From NCBI GenBank assembly GCA_021927905.1, contig BLLK01000045.1, positions 1,302,001 to 1,366,000 on the forward strand: a stretch of 64,000 bases of DNA, in the 5' to 3' direction. Under the pieces are notes generated by a model. That model ran no database searches and was not told where the DNA came from. It saw only the letters and a program-made list of their open reading frames with translations. This document shows, piece after piece, positions 51,365 through 62,277 of the stretch (the stretch's first letter is position 1; the number at the start of each line of letters is the position of its first letter). Source of the DNA: Chaetoceros tenuissimus. Taxonomy: Eukaryota > Bacillariophyta > Thalassiosirophyceae > Chaetocerotales > Chaetocerotaceae. A program made the position numbers and the translations under genes.

Positions 51365-53155
51365 TTACATCGCTGCAAGGGTTACTTTGTTGATACCAAG
51401 TCGTTGACGTTTCGAATGATCTTCAAAGCCCCGTAGTGCAATCGCAGACATATCAGGCACAGAATCATCGTCAACACATTTGTACTTGTCGGCAGTTTCA
51501 TCAACAATCTTTTGTGCCCATTCTTCAGAGAATCCCGCCTCTCCAACCTTACAATTGCAGATTGGATCATCTTGATCTTCTTCAATGAGATAAAAGTCCC
51601 GGAGCCTAGCGAATAGTTCACCATAAAATTGAAACCATTCTTTATGTAATCTGTCTCCTGATCGAACACTAAATGATGTTGCAAGCTTAACCAATTCATC
51701 TTCATTTTTGGCATCGTATTCAGCAAGAAGCTGCTCATCAATGTACTTGATTTCCTCATCAAACACATCGTGAATAGCTTTAATTTTGTCTTTGACAAGT
51801 TCGTAACTATCCTTCCATCTAGAGTACACTAGATTTGATACCATGTTCTGAATCCAAAATGCTTTACTAATGTCAAAACTTAGTAAGGGAGATGGAACTC
51901 CATCTTGAGTCCCCTTTCCTCCATATGCCTCACTCACAGAAGTCGAACATCCATATACAGGAAATCTTGGGCTTGTGCTTGAATCATCTACAGCAAACCA
52001 AAGAATACTAGAAATTTGCGGAGGCATATTAAGTCTAATTTGAGCGATGAAATTCCAACCCGTTTGCTGCGTTGCAACAGCTCGTTCATTGTGATAAGAC
52101 ACTTCATTGTATTTCCAAACCAAAGGTCTTGCTCTGTACGGAGTATTGTAAGTTCCCGCTCCGACATCCTGATCAAATGACAGCGCAGTGCCTTCATAAT
52201 GATTTGCCATTACAGCCCGGATATCTTCATAGGAAAGTTTCTTCTTGGGTTCTATCCACAATGGCATTCTGTTGGTTGGATCATTTCCCAATGCATATGC
52301 CTCATATCTTTTTTCAAATGAGGAATCTTTTGCCAACATTGAAAATATAGACCAAGTTCTTGCATCACTAGCTCTGGCTCCCATGAAACTGACAGGATCG
52401 TAGACGTCAGAGAAAGAAAATAACAAATCTTCCGGATCATCCTTTGCGCTCTTGTACACTCCAATCTCTTTGGCTAAATCAACGACATCATGAGAGTATA
52501 AACAATTCTCTTCATCATTTCTAGGGAACGTACGAATTCTTGCTTGGTTTGAATGAGCAGAAATCATCCCATCAGGAATTTTCATAGCAACCCAAACAGA
52601 TCCCACCTTTCCTTCACCTCTTCCAATAACTTCCATTATCCATACCTCACCAAATCGATCTGCAATTGAAAATGATTCTCCTTCGGAAGCATAACCATAC
52701 TCATCCATCAAAGCGGCCATTGTCTTAATTGCTTCTTTTGCACTTTTTGCTCTTTGAAGAGTAATATAAATTAAAGAGCCGTAATCTATCTTGGCATCTG
52801 GTTGATGCTTTGGGTTTGAAAGAATATCAATCCCTCCAAAAGTTGTTTCTGCAATTACAAGCCCATACTCATTAGTATTACCAACGACATTATAGGTCTC
52901 CAAGGCTTCTTCAATCTCACCCAGATATTCAGCTGTGTCCCAATTCCACACTTTTCGAAGAGTGCCTGATTCATTGGTAGATGCTGGATAGTGGTATAGC
53001 ATACCCATAAGATTTCCTGAATCAGCGTTGTATGCGATTAGTGAATTGTCATCTACTGATGCTGATGGAGTGACGAGGACATTAGTACATGCATCGCACA
53101 ATGATAGGGCATGCAGTATAGCTATCAAGAATGTTTCGAATCTAAAGACTTTCAT
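51365..53155 (-). CDS. Secreted peptidase family C69 (dipeptidase/secernin-like)
   Basis: The 596-residue protein has a signal peptide ending LCDA. The next residue is Cys, in CTNVLVTPSASVDDNSLIAYN. In C69/U34 (Ntn-fold) enzymes the mature N-terminal Cys is the nucleophile, so signal removal would expose it directly. Other family blocks follow: NEYGLVIAETTFGG, GSLIYITLQRAKSAKEAI, FSIADRFGEVWIMEVIGRG, ISAHSNQARIRTF and DPTNRMPLWIEP. The length fits eukaryotic C69 members. The likely role is hydrolysis of dipeptides or small amides outside the cell or in a lytic compartment. No intron. Confidence 0.9.
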   Translation of the reverse strand: MKVFRFETFLIAILHALSLCDACTNVLVTPSASVDDNSLIAYNADSGNLMGMLYHYPASTNESGTLRKVWNWDTAEYLGEIEEALETYNVVGNTNEYGLVIAETTFGGIDILSNPKHQPDAKIDYGSLIYITLQRAKSAKEAIKTMAALMDEYGYASEGESFSIADRFGEVWIMEVIGRGEGKVGSVWVAMKIPDGMISAHSNQARIRTFPRNDEENCLYSHDVVDLAKEIGVYKSAKDDPEDLLFSFSDVYDPVSFMGARASDARTWSIFSMLAKDSSFEKRYEAYALGNDPTNRMPLWIEPKKKLSYEDIRAVMANHYEGTALSFDQDVGAGTYNTPYRARPLVWKYNEVSYHNERAVATQQTGWNFIAQIRLNMPPQISSILWFAVDDSSTSPRFPVYGCSTSVSEAYGGKGTQDGVPSPLLSFDISKAFWIQNMVSNLVYSRWKDSYELVKDKIKAIHDVFDEEIKYIDEQLLAEYDAKNEDELVKLATSFSVRSGDRLHKEWFQFYGELFARLRDFYLIEEDQDDPICNCKVGEAGFSEEWAQKIVDETADKYKCVDDDSVPDMSAIALRGFEDHSKRQRLGINKVTLAAM

Positions 53156-53665
53156 GTTAGTGCTAGAAAGAGTATATCTGTGAGAGGTGAGAGCTTAATT
53201 CAAAGTCACAAGAACAAGCACGAGCGGGAAAGATCAGATCCTTGTAATACTGGAAACAATATTTTCAACGTTGAAGTAATATTGCAGAGAAAAAGAGTCT
53301 AACTATGTTGTGTTGTGTATTTACTTCAATGAAACAAAACATCGAAAAAGAATAAGGAAAAAGAACAAAGAACAATGACGGATGCGATCATAAAGATTCT
53401 AATCTAGCCATTTTATGTGTAGCTATTTGATGACACTACTAGCTAGCTTGCTCCTCGATAAAAAATGAAATCTAGCTAGCCAATTACTCCATCACCAATC
53501 ATCATCATCCCTGACACATCTTGGATCTTTCATCTTTCCTGCATTATCGATATAACAAAAGCCTGACCATACAATTACATTACGAACAATAGGCAACAGA
53601 CGTGTCCACACATTTCTACTCAAATTATAACTCGTGATACTCATAAAGAAGTCTGTAAAGGAACA
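53156..53665. promoter_or_regulatory. Divergent intergenic region, C69 peptidase / PTPS-like gene
   Basis: Two CTAGCTAGC boxes (near 53441 and 53471) are visible in the 510-bp spacer. No RNA gene seen. Confidence 0.4.
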
Positions 53666-54316
53666 ATGTCACAGGGTCCAGAATCATCATTTGAAGTAAG
53701 AGTGTCTAAAGATACATTCAAATTCAATGCAGCTCATTTCGTAGCATACAATAATTTTCGAGAGAGATTACATGGTCACAATTACAAACTATCCATTCGC
53801 CTACTCGGAAGTAGAATGATTGGTCAAGATGGATATGTTCTTGATTTTGGTGATTTGAAAGCAGTGACTAAAAAGGTGTGCAAAAAGATGAATGAATATT
53901 TCATCTGTCCCATGCATTCAGATGTCATCACGATTACTGAGGATGGCGAGAATCTAAAGTTGAGTTGTCAAGATGGAGCAGAGTTTTCTTTTCCAAAAAG
54001 TGATTGTCTAATGCTGCCTTTGGTCCATTCTACCGTGGAAGAGATTGCTATATACTGCTGGGGACAAATTTTGCTTGGATTAGATGCGAAATATTTGGTT
54101 CAGAGAGGAATTCATACAATGGAAGTGACTTGCTCCGAAGCTATTGGACAAGAGGCAGTTTTTCGAATGAAGATTCCTGATACAAATGATGAATCCGAGA
54201 TATTAAAAGTAGTGGATGTCAAGAGTTACATAATGTCAGGTGAACTCTTCCCCAGACCGTGTCTCCCAGTAAATAATGACAAGAAGATTTCGTGTTGCCC
54301 AAACTGTGGAAAATAA
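53666..54316 (+). CDS. PTPS: 6-pyruvoyl-tetrahydropterin synthase-like protein
   Basis: The 216-residue protein has the zinc His set of the PTPS/QueD fold: FNAAHF (about 19-24) and LHGHNY (about 37-42). The strand YVLDFGDLK follows, and a late VHSTVEEIAIY carries the conserved Glu of the active site. The C-terminal CCPNC motif is an addition not typical of animal PTPS. The family converts dihydroneopterin triphosphate to 6-pyruvoyl-tetrahydropterin or related products. Whether this one serves biopterin, folate (PTPS-III) or queuosine-type chemistry cannot be decided from motifs alone. Confidence 0.85.
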   Translation: MSQGPESSFEVRVSKDTFKFNAAHFVAYNNFRERLHGHNYKLSIRLLGSRMIGQDGYVLDFGDLKAVTKKVCKKMNEYFICPMHSDVITITEDGENLKLSCQDGAEFSFPKSDCLMLPLVHSTVEEIAIYCWGQILLGLDAKYLVQRGIHTMEVTCSEAIGQEAVFRMKIPDTNDESEILKVVDVKSYIMSGELFPRPCLPVNNDKKISCCPNCGK

Positions 54317-54464
54317 CCGAAATCACACTATCGTTGTGCAATTTTAAAATAATGTTGACTGATATGAATATCTCAACTAAAGATTCAATCAAAATTTCTC
54401 TAATTTACTTTCTAATTCATATTTGTCAAAACACTTTCCCTGGTAGAGCGTCAAGTTTACATTC

Positions 54465-55635
54465 TTATTCAGCCTTCTTCTTTGGAGCTGGCTTCTTAGA
54501 AGTGAGAGAGTATGCAAAAGTTCCTCCGATAGCGATTGCAGATCCAATAACAGTGTTGCGCTCCATAGCCTCGTTGAAAAGAACAGCAGATACAACGATG
54601 ATGATAACACGCTTAGCAGTGTTGAGTACAGAAGAAGTTACAGCGCCTACACTTGCAGTGAAAGCGAATGCAAATTCGTTATAGATGTAGAAGAAGAATC
54701 CAGAAAGTGCAATGTTCATTACAACAGCATTGAATCCGTGCTCTGCAACAGATGCATCCCACTCCTCACGAAGAGTTGGAAGCTCAGAGTACACAACCAT
54801 TGGTACAGTGAAGATGAAAGAAAGAATGTTGTTTACAGCATAAACATTTGCGGAGTCCATGTTCTTAGTCTTGTCTCCCTTCAATCCCTTAACAACAGAT
54901 CCACCAAGCTTTCCCTTGAATGCAGCTGCTACGTTAGCAATGGATGCGTACATGAAAGCCTCCATGTTGATATCAACTCCCTTTCCTTCCTTAACACAAG
55001 CAAGTCCAACTCCTCCAACAATAGGAATGAGCATAGCATATGCGAGGATTGGCTTAACATCAACAGGTGGTACCAAAAGTCCAACAGCAGCAGCGAAAAC
55101 TGGTTCACAAGCCTTTACAATCTGTGCAAAAGAAACAGCTCCAACTCCCATAGCAAGAACAGATCCTCCGTGAGCGATACACATGCAAAGACCAATTGGA
55201 ATACATGCTACAATATCCGAAGAGGTAAGGTTTGGTGTCTTGCGCATACCGGTTCCCCACATAACAAGGGACCATACAATACCTACAACAAGCTGTGCAG
55301 CAGCAATGAACCAATGTGCATGGAGCATCTTACTAGCCTTCTTGTTGTAAATATTGTACAATGTGTTACCAGCATACCATGCCAATACCAACAATGCCTG
55401 TTGCATAAAAAACCAAATAATTAGCAAATTTGAAGATGAGGTAAACAGCACATGTTTCTCAAGGAAATCATGAAGAGGAAGTCAACATCACTTTTGACAC
55501 CGAACCTAGAAACTTGCTCAAGACCATTCTGTTCGAAAGAACAGAACAAACTTCGTCCTCTACACTTCAGATTCAACACCATAGCAATATACTCACGAGT
55601 TTGAGTGGGGATTCCTTCTTTGCTGCAGCTGCCAT
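54465..55635 (-). CDS. TPT: Triose-phosphate/phosphate translocator, two exons, C-terminal KKXX
   Basis: Exons are 55597-55635 (MAAAAKKESPLKL) and 54465-55397, with a 199-nt GTGAGT...CAACAG intron, for 323 residues. The body is a 10-helix drug/metabolite transporter of the TPT family: NTLYNIYNKK, AHWFIAAAQLVVG, KACEPVFAA, FKGKLGGS, YNEFAFAFTASVGAVTSSVLNTAKRV. The conserved Lys and Arg of the last motif (TAKRV) bind phosphate. There is no plastid presequence. The protein ends PAPKKKAE, and its last four residues, KKAE, fit the KKXX ER-retrieval signal. That suits the outermost (ER-continuous) membrane of the diatom plastid. Confidence 0.9.
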
Positions 55636-56611
55636 CTTGATATCCTTGTATCTAATTATGATGAGATGATGTGTGGATCGGAGGGGATCTCGACACTCGA
55701 CACAAATGTTCAGGAAGATCTCCCGATCTCCTAGTCTAGTTCGGCGATATCAACGGTTAATGGACAGACGATTCGATTCGACTCCTATCTTGGTTTTTAG
55801 TTTTACTTAGTACCCTCTAAGGTGGTCGGGGATATGAACATAAGTATGATGATAAAGAATCTTGTGAATTGATATTTTTATCGAATCATTATCCATTATC
55901 TACTACCTACAAATAATACCTTTTGTTTTTTATTTCTTTAATATTCTTTTTCAAATAGATTTGAACTTATCAAACGTCCTCTACTTCATCATGATTGTAA
56001 GATTTCATTCCATTTGACCTTCCATAAGTAGTTATTGCTTTCTTCATCGTAGCAATGTCTTGAACAACTCATGGTATGATTTCTATCCATTTTTCTCTAA
56101 ATAATGTTTTGGTCAATTATGACCACTTCTTGCATGTTGATAAGAATGATGATTACAGAAAGCTTTAAAAAATTATAAGTAACCTGCCTAAGTATATTAA
56201 GTTTAGAAGACTTAGAGGTTATGGGATGTATGAATGACCCGTGATAAATGATCGGAGGAACTTATCCGGGGGCAACATATTTCTATGTACATACTAGGTG
56301 TACCATGGGCCCATCAGATGAATAATAAAAACAATTACAACAATAAATAAATAATAGTAAAATGACATTTTGTTACGATTGATTAGATACGTAGCTTAAC
56401 TAATACGTACAAAGTAGTAAGAATTTTAGTTGAAGGAATCCCACGTTACTACGAAAAACTGCACCAGCACAGAAAGCAGCAGGTGGCTCCATCTAACACA
56501 CTTTGAACTACTTTGAACTAGACACAGACAGAACTTGACAACACCACATGTCTACAGTCTCATTAAGAGTTCTCGGTTCTAGTCGTCCCCAACATCCCAA
56601 ACCCAAACAAC
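55636..56611. promoter_or_regulatory. Long divergent intergenic region, TPT / F-box-ankyrin genes
   Basis: At 976 bp this is the longest gene-free spacer outside the relic and transposon regions. It is AT-rich. A perfect 10-bp tandem (CTTTGAACTA twice, 56501-56520) lies about 90 bp upstream of the plus-strand start. No RNA gene recognised. Confidence 0.4.
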
Positions 56612-58108
56612 ATGAACCTCTTCCTCTGCAAGAAGAAGAAGAAGAATCACACTAACATATTACCTGAATCTGGCTGTAAAGGTAAAAGAATAAGCATGAG
56701 ATTTTGGAAGAAAGCAGAAAGAGCGAACACGAACTCTTCACATTCCAAAGGTGTGGAATCTATTCTTGATGCAAGCAGCAACCATGAACAACTATCTTCT
56801 CCAACAGATCTTCCTGTAGAACTATTGGCAAACATTTTGTCATACGTAGGAGAATACAACTACATATACACTGCTGGTACATGCCATACTCTAAAAAAAG
56901 CCCTGGCTATCAACACATCTGACAAGAAAACAAAATTGAGTAACGTAGTGTCTTCCATATCCTGCACAAAGTTATATATTAATGAAGTGGGAGCAAGAAA
57001 CAGCGACCAGATATTACTTCTACTCAAGGCTGCTGTAGAGAACGGTAAGATGGATATCATCCATTTCCTCGACGCAAAATATGAATGGGAACAAAGTGTG
57101 AAGCGTGGGGATAAAGGAATTGAACTTTGTAGAATAGCAGCAAAGAATGGGAATTTAAAGATCCTCAAGTTTTTGTATACCAATGGATTCTCATGGGAAT
57201 CTAGAGTTGCAAGTCTTGCCGCTGAACACGGTCACCTAGATATACTTCAATTTGCACATGAAAACTCTTGCCCTTGGAAACCAGATGTTTGCTTTAAAGC
57301 AGCTGCTGCAGGGAACTTTGATTGTCTTGTTTATGCTCACGAACATGGATGTCCATGGAATGCACGGACTTGTATTGCAGCAGCCGAAGCTGGGCACTTT
57401 GACATTTTGAAATGGGCAAAATCTAAAAATTGCCCTTGGGATTCTTTCATCGCTGTAAGAGCAGCTGCAGGTGGTAACTTACATATAGTTCAATGGTGCC
57501 TCGAAAATGGATGCGATTGGAGCAATATAATTGCATCAGAAGCTGCAGCTGCAGGACATTTGCACATTCTTTCATGGGCGACTGAAAAGCATATGTTATC
57601 CACTGAGAATGATGTTATGGTTTGCGCTAATGCTGCAAGATGTAATCAGTTTGAAGTTTTGAAGTGGGCTAGAGAGAACAATTATGGCTGGAATGCACTA
57701 ACTACAACTTTTGCGGCAAGAAGTGGTAATCTAGATATGCTCAAGTGGATAGTCGATAATGGTTGTCCCATGAACATCATGACATGTATCGAGGCATGCG
57801 AAATGGGTAAGTAACGAACAAGGATTTTCCGAGATTATTTTTTTTCACTTTTACAACAAATCCTAATATGTTCTAAATATTTCTCTCGAAAAGGCCATTT
57901 CTCTATTCTCAAGTGGGCTCATGTTGAAAAAAAAATGGATTTAGATTCAAGATGCTGTGCAGCAGCTGCATTAAGTGGTGACATTGAAGTTCTTAAATAT
58001 CTAAGACAGAATGATTGCAAATGGGATATTCGAACCACCTACAATGCCAAGTTGAAAGGAAATAATGCCATATTGGAATATGCAGTGAGAAATGGCTGTC
58101 CTTGTTGA
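56612..58108 (+). CDS. F-box-like ankyrin-repeat protein, two exons
   Basis: Exons are 56612-57806 and 57894-58108, with an 87-nt GTAAGT...AAAAG intron (469 residues). A Lys-rich head is followed by an F-box-like segment (DLPVELLANILSYVG, YTAGTCHTLKKAL, about 70-100). At least nine Trp-containing ankyrin units then follow (CPWNARTCIAAAEAGHFDIL, KWAKSKNCPWD, and so on), ending ILEYAVRNGCPC. The second exon carries the last two. The layout suggests a substrate adaptor of an SCF-type ubiquitin ligase, but the F-box match is weak. The start could also be an in-frame ATG at 56699 (MRFWKK). Confidence 0.75.
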
Positions 58109-58249
58109 AGAAGTTCCATGTTGGGACAGTCAATTAGAGTTTGATTGTTGTTAGTTGTTAGGTACCTATGTATTAAATATAGTAAAGCTTCATTTGTGAA
58201 ACATCTCATTAGAAGTAGTTCTTTACGACCATGAGTTAAGTTAGGATAC

Positions 58250-60424
58250 TTAGTCAACATCTTCTTCCTTTACTGGCTTGAGAAAAACAGACATATCAGA
58301 TTGGCGTCTTTCACTAACAAGTGATTTTCGACTGTTGTTCCAATATTTGACAGTGTCTCTCCTGCTTTCATAAAATGATGCCATTACAAGAGCAAGCTCT
58401 TTCGTTTTCATGAAATACTGTTTGCCAATAACAACACGGATCCTCGTCTTCAAGAACTTCATACCTTGACTCATACTATCGTAATGATCGAAAAGTAATC
58501 CTGCTTCCTTATCACTCTCACAGAATCCTCTTGTGCTTGAAGAAATCCCACTCTTTTGGATGTTGTGAGAAAATAATTCAATTCCAACTTGATCACAGAT
58601 CACAGCCATACGGACGAGAGCAAGAAGTCGGGAGTTCTCAACCAAGTATTCAGAAGATGGTTCTGACAATAGCTTGAGCACAGTATTAGCAATACCAATA
58701 GTTTTGTATCGAATAGGGACATGTTCTAAATCAACCTTCCAATGTGATTTTAGCATAGAAGTGACTTTCTGACTCAAGTCGATAGATTCAGCAAAAGCAC
58801 TCCCCAAGGCAATTTCACAAAAAGAGGAGTAAAATATGAGGACACTCTCATGTTTATCCTTCACATGAGACCACGATCTCATGACTACTTCCAAAATCAT
58901 CCACTCATCGGCGTCTCTCTCATCATCTTGTGAAACATTTGGTAATTTACAGTACAGTCTACAATGACTTAAAATTTTCTTAGCGCAAAGTTGAGACCAT
59001 TCAGAAAAAGAACAATTGATTGATTCACTGGAGGTCGTCTTCTGAAATATGTGATGCATGGTTCGCAAAAGCACCGAAATTAACTTGCCATGGAGTTTTA
59101 AAAGTCTTTTTACAGTAGAGGTGTGAAATGAAATTATTTTGGAATGTGAAAGACATAGACAATTCATTCTAAACATAACGTGAACTTACTCATTACCGTC
59201 ATGAAAAATAGGATCAGCTCCTATAATCATGGAAGCTACCATCGCATCCTTAATCATATTTTTCGTTTCATCCAGATTGGAAAACGAAACCCGATTTTTC
59301 GTCAACGCCTCTACCCAGAATGATAGAGCATGCTTCAGACCAAGAGTCTCATCAAACTTTGCTGACTGTACATGATCCTGGGGTAGATTTGATACATATT
59401 TCTCAGTCCGCATCCCAAATGTTTCTTCTAACATGACTGTGAATTCATTTATACAGCAAAGCTTTGATGGTACTACATTTGAACCGTCTTTGCTTATTAT
59501 TTTCATGTCACTGTGAATCAAAGTAGACAGCATTGATGATGCAGCAGTACAAATATCACTCCCAAGTAAGCTACTTCCTGTAATAGATACACGAAGAAGC
59601 CAGGTAATCAACTCCTCTGGCACAGCAAGATGTTCTTTCCACGACTTTTTAGACAACATATGTGAAAGAATGTTCTTGTCACTAGCTCGTTTCAACGGAA
59701 TGGCAATTTCATGTTGAGTTTTCTTCCATTCTTCTTTCTGCTCACTAGGCCATATTGCCTGAGGAGGAAGACTATAAATCTTCAAAATGGCATTTAAATC
59801 TTTCATGGCATCTTCCAAACATTCATATGTCTTGAAAATACTTGCGGAGCCCTCACTTTTTGCTTCATCATTCTTGCAACCTAGAATGTGTCTCATTCCT
59901 AATGTACAATGTCTACCAGCAATTTGAGCTAGTCGTCTTTCACCCTCTTCTTCACTACAGTTGAACCTCTCACCATCAGAATCAAATTGCACATCATCAA
60001 TGCCATCAAGTTCCATTTTGAGCCGCTTTCTCTTGTCATGTGGATTCAAATCATTCTCCCTAGTTTTGGCTTTTATTTCTTCAAGCCGTTTCTGAATATT
60101 CGGGTCATCTGGATTGTATATAAATTTTGTGGAAGTATCATTCGCATCTGGTTCTTGCTTTATGCCAATAGAGTGACCAGACGCATCTATATTGGCAGCA
60201 TTGTCTTTTTTCTCTTTTTCACTCTGTTTACGATATTCTTCTTGTTCCTTTTTGATCGTTTCATCTATTCTTTTACGTTGATTGATCCGTTCTTCTTGCT
60301 GTGTCAGCATTCCATCAAGAAGGTTGTTCCGCTTTTTTTCTTTGGCAGTTTCAGTCCGTGACTTTCGTTTGACGCTGAATACTGAGCCGCCAAGAAGGCT
60401 ATCATCTGAATCTGAGTCTGACAT
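58250..60424 (-). CDS. Probable nuclear protein of unknown family, two exons
   Basis: Exons are 59190-60424 and 58250-59105, with an 84-nt intron (GTAAGT donor, TAAAAAG acceptor), for 696 residues. I do not recognise it. The N-terminus has an acidic Ser/Asp stretch (MSDSDSDDSLLGG), basic clusters (KRKSRTETAKEKKRN), a long charged helix (about 40-75) and a second basic motif (PHDKRKRLKMELDG). This is consistent with a nuclear protein. From about 200 on the sequence is mostly alpha-helical, with helix-repeat (HEAT-like) character. The exon join restores DPIFHDGNE-LLKLHGKL in frame. Confidence 0.65.
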
Positions 60425-60848
60425 AAGATAGATGTGAATTTACAAAAAGCAAACGTTGGGTCAAGGTCGTAATGTGGTTGGATCGCTTTTCTTGAATTCT
60501 AAATTCAGCGGACTGAAAATATGAAAATATTCAAAAGATGTTAGGAGACAGAAGAAGGGATGATGATACACTGATGCTGTGATGAAGCCGATTGCTTTTC
60601 AGAAAGGGATGAGAGAGCCGAGTAGAGCGAGAGGGGAAAATTTCCTTTTTGGAGCGCAAGTTAAATTTAGCCTTACTTCAAAATTTGACAGTCGGATCAA
60701 GATCGGAGTCCTAATGGCATAGGTCAGCCCCAGCCACTCATTTTCGATGATGATCGATGCAAGATGCAAGATGCATCACATTTGAAAGAGAGAAACGAGT
60801 AAGGTATTTGAATGTAATAAAAACAACTGCTTTCGACAACGAAAATAC
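60425..60848. promoter_or_regulatory. Divergent intergenic region, unknown nuclear protein / DUS2
   Basis: Start codons face apart over 424 bp. A short tandem GCAAGATGCAAGATGCA (60750-60775) lies about 80 bp upstream of DUS2. No RNA gene seen. Confidence 0.4.
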
Positions 60849-62222
60849 TTGGCAATGACTACAATGGATCCAGTATCACATAATAGCAACGAAACTTGCA
60901 TTAATGGAAGCGATAGACATTCCTCCACTGGAAAATCTATTCAAGAACGAGCCAATGAGTTATTTCAAAATAAAGAAATTCTAGCTCCAATGGTTCGTGC
61001 TTCATCGATACCATTACGAAGTCTTGCTCTATCTTATGGGTGTGATTTAGTCTATACTGAAGAAATTATTGATAGAGCAATTACATCAACTGATAGAATA
61101 TATAACGAAAAACTGAAAACAATTGATTATGTCAAGAAAAAAGATACATTTTCGAAAAAGGTTTTGAAAAGAATGGAAAAGAACAACGAGCCGCTTCCAT
61201 GTGTACTTCGAATTGATCCAGAATTGGAGAAAGACAAGTTGATTTATCAGATTGGGACAGGTGAATCCAACTTGGCTTTACCTGCTGCAACTATGGTTGC
61301 CAATGATGTGGATGGAATAGACATTAATTGCGGTTGTCCTAAAAAGTTCAGTGTATCTGGAGGAATGGGAGCTGCACTTTTGGAAGATTTGCCGCGATTA
61401 TGTGATATTGTGACTACTTTACGTCGGAATTTGAGTATACCAGTCTCTTGTAAAATTCGACTATTGAAAGATGATCAGCAAACCGTTGACTTTGTTTCGG
61501 CAATTGTAAAGGCAGGGGCAAATTCAGTAGCTATACACGGAAGAGAACCTGGCGATGAAAGTCAAATGGCTGCAAAACTGGATCGTTTAACAAATGTGGT
61601 TCAACTTTTGAAATCATCATCTATCGGGGTTCCTGTTATTCTGAACGGTGATTTATATACTAGGAATGATATTGTCAATATGAGAAATAAGACAGGTGCA
61701 GATGGTGTCATGCTGGCTAGACCAGCTCTATACAATACCAGTATATTTAGAAAGCCGCCAGTAGATGAAGTACCTATAGAAGGCGAAGAAACAAGATACG
61801 GTTTTGACTCGAAACTCTTGTTTGATAAAACAACTGTGGTTCAAGATTATTTACGACATTCTCTGAGATATGAAGGACACATCAAAAACATAAAGTATGT
61901 CGTTTGTGAAATGATGACTAATAGAAGGACACCTACGGGACTTACTCCATGGATGCCTATTCAATTCTCGAAAGGACAATGTATTAATGATGTATGTGTA
62001 AGTAAAACAATGGATCAACTTTGCAAAGTATGGGACGTATCGACTAGTTTGACACCACAAAGTAGCATTGGAAACCAAGCGAGTTCTGACTTACACCGAT
62101 ACGATGATCGATACTTCTTGAATCCCGATGCGCTGCGCAAAGAACGTGAACAGGAACAGACTACGAAACTAGGTCAGATCGAGGATGAACAAAGGTGTAC
62201 GAAGAAATCTAGACTAGGATAA
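60849..62222 (+). CDS. DUS2: tRNA-dihydrouridine(20) synthase (DUS2)
   Basis: The 457-residue protein has the FMN-barrel motifs of eukaryotic Dus2: APMVRASSIPLRSLALSYGCDLVYTEEII in pieces, VDGIDINCGCPKKFSVSGGMG with the catalytic Cys, SCKIRLL, SVAIHGREPGDES and VILNGDLYTRND. The last is the FMN phosphate-binding strand. The enzyme reduces U20 in the D loop of cytosolic tRNAs using NADPH. The double-stranded RNA-binding domain seen in animal DUS2 is not obvious here. The C-terminal tail is charged and short, as in fungal Smm1. Confidence 0.92.
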   Translation: MAMTTMDPVSHNSNETCINGSDRHSSTGKSIQERANELFQNKEILAPMVRASSIPLRSLALSYGCDLVYTEEIIDRAITSTDRIYNEKLKTIDYVKKKDTFSKKVLKRMEKNNEPLPCVLRIDPELEKDKLIYQIGTGESNLALPAATMVANDVDGIDINCGCPKKFSVSGGMGAALLEDLPRLCDIVTTLRRNLSIPVSCKIRLLKDDQQTVDFVSAIVKAGANSVAIHGREPGDESQMAAKLDRLTNVVQLLKSSSIGVPVILNGDLYTRNDIVNMRNKTGADGVMLARPALYNTSIFRKPPVDEVPIEGEETRYGFDSKLLFDKTTVVQDYLRHSLRYEGHIKNIKYVVCEMMTNRRTPTGLTPWMPIQFSKGQCINDVCVSKTMDQLCKVWDVSTSLTPQSSIGNQASSDLHRYDDRYFLNPDALRKEREQEQTTKLGQIEDEQRCTKKSRLG

Positions 62223-62277
62223 AAATAATTCTTAATAGTTATAAGAATACATTTTGTAAAAATAAGTATTTGAAAAG

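Noticed and set aside
54738-55424. Long plus-strand frames over the TPT gene (up to 228 codons)
   Set aside because: Antisense shadows of a strongly codon-biased transporter gene. They show no motifs.
59106-59189. A separate gene starting at 59176 (MFRMNC...)
   Set aside because: The interval has donor and acceptor sites that keep phase, and the frames join into one 696-residue protein.
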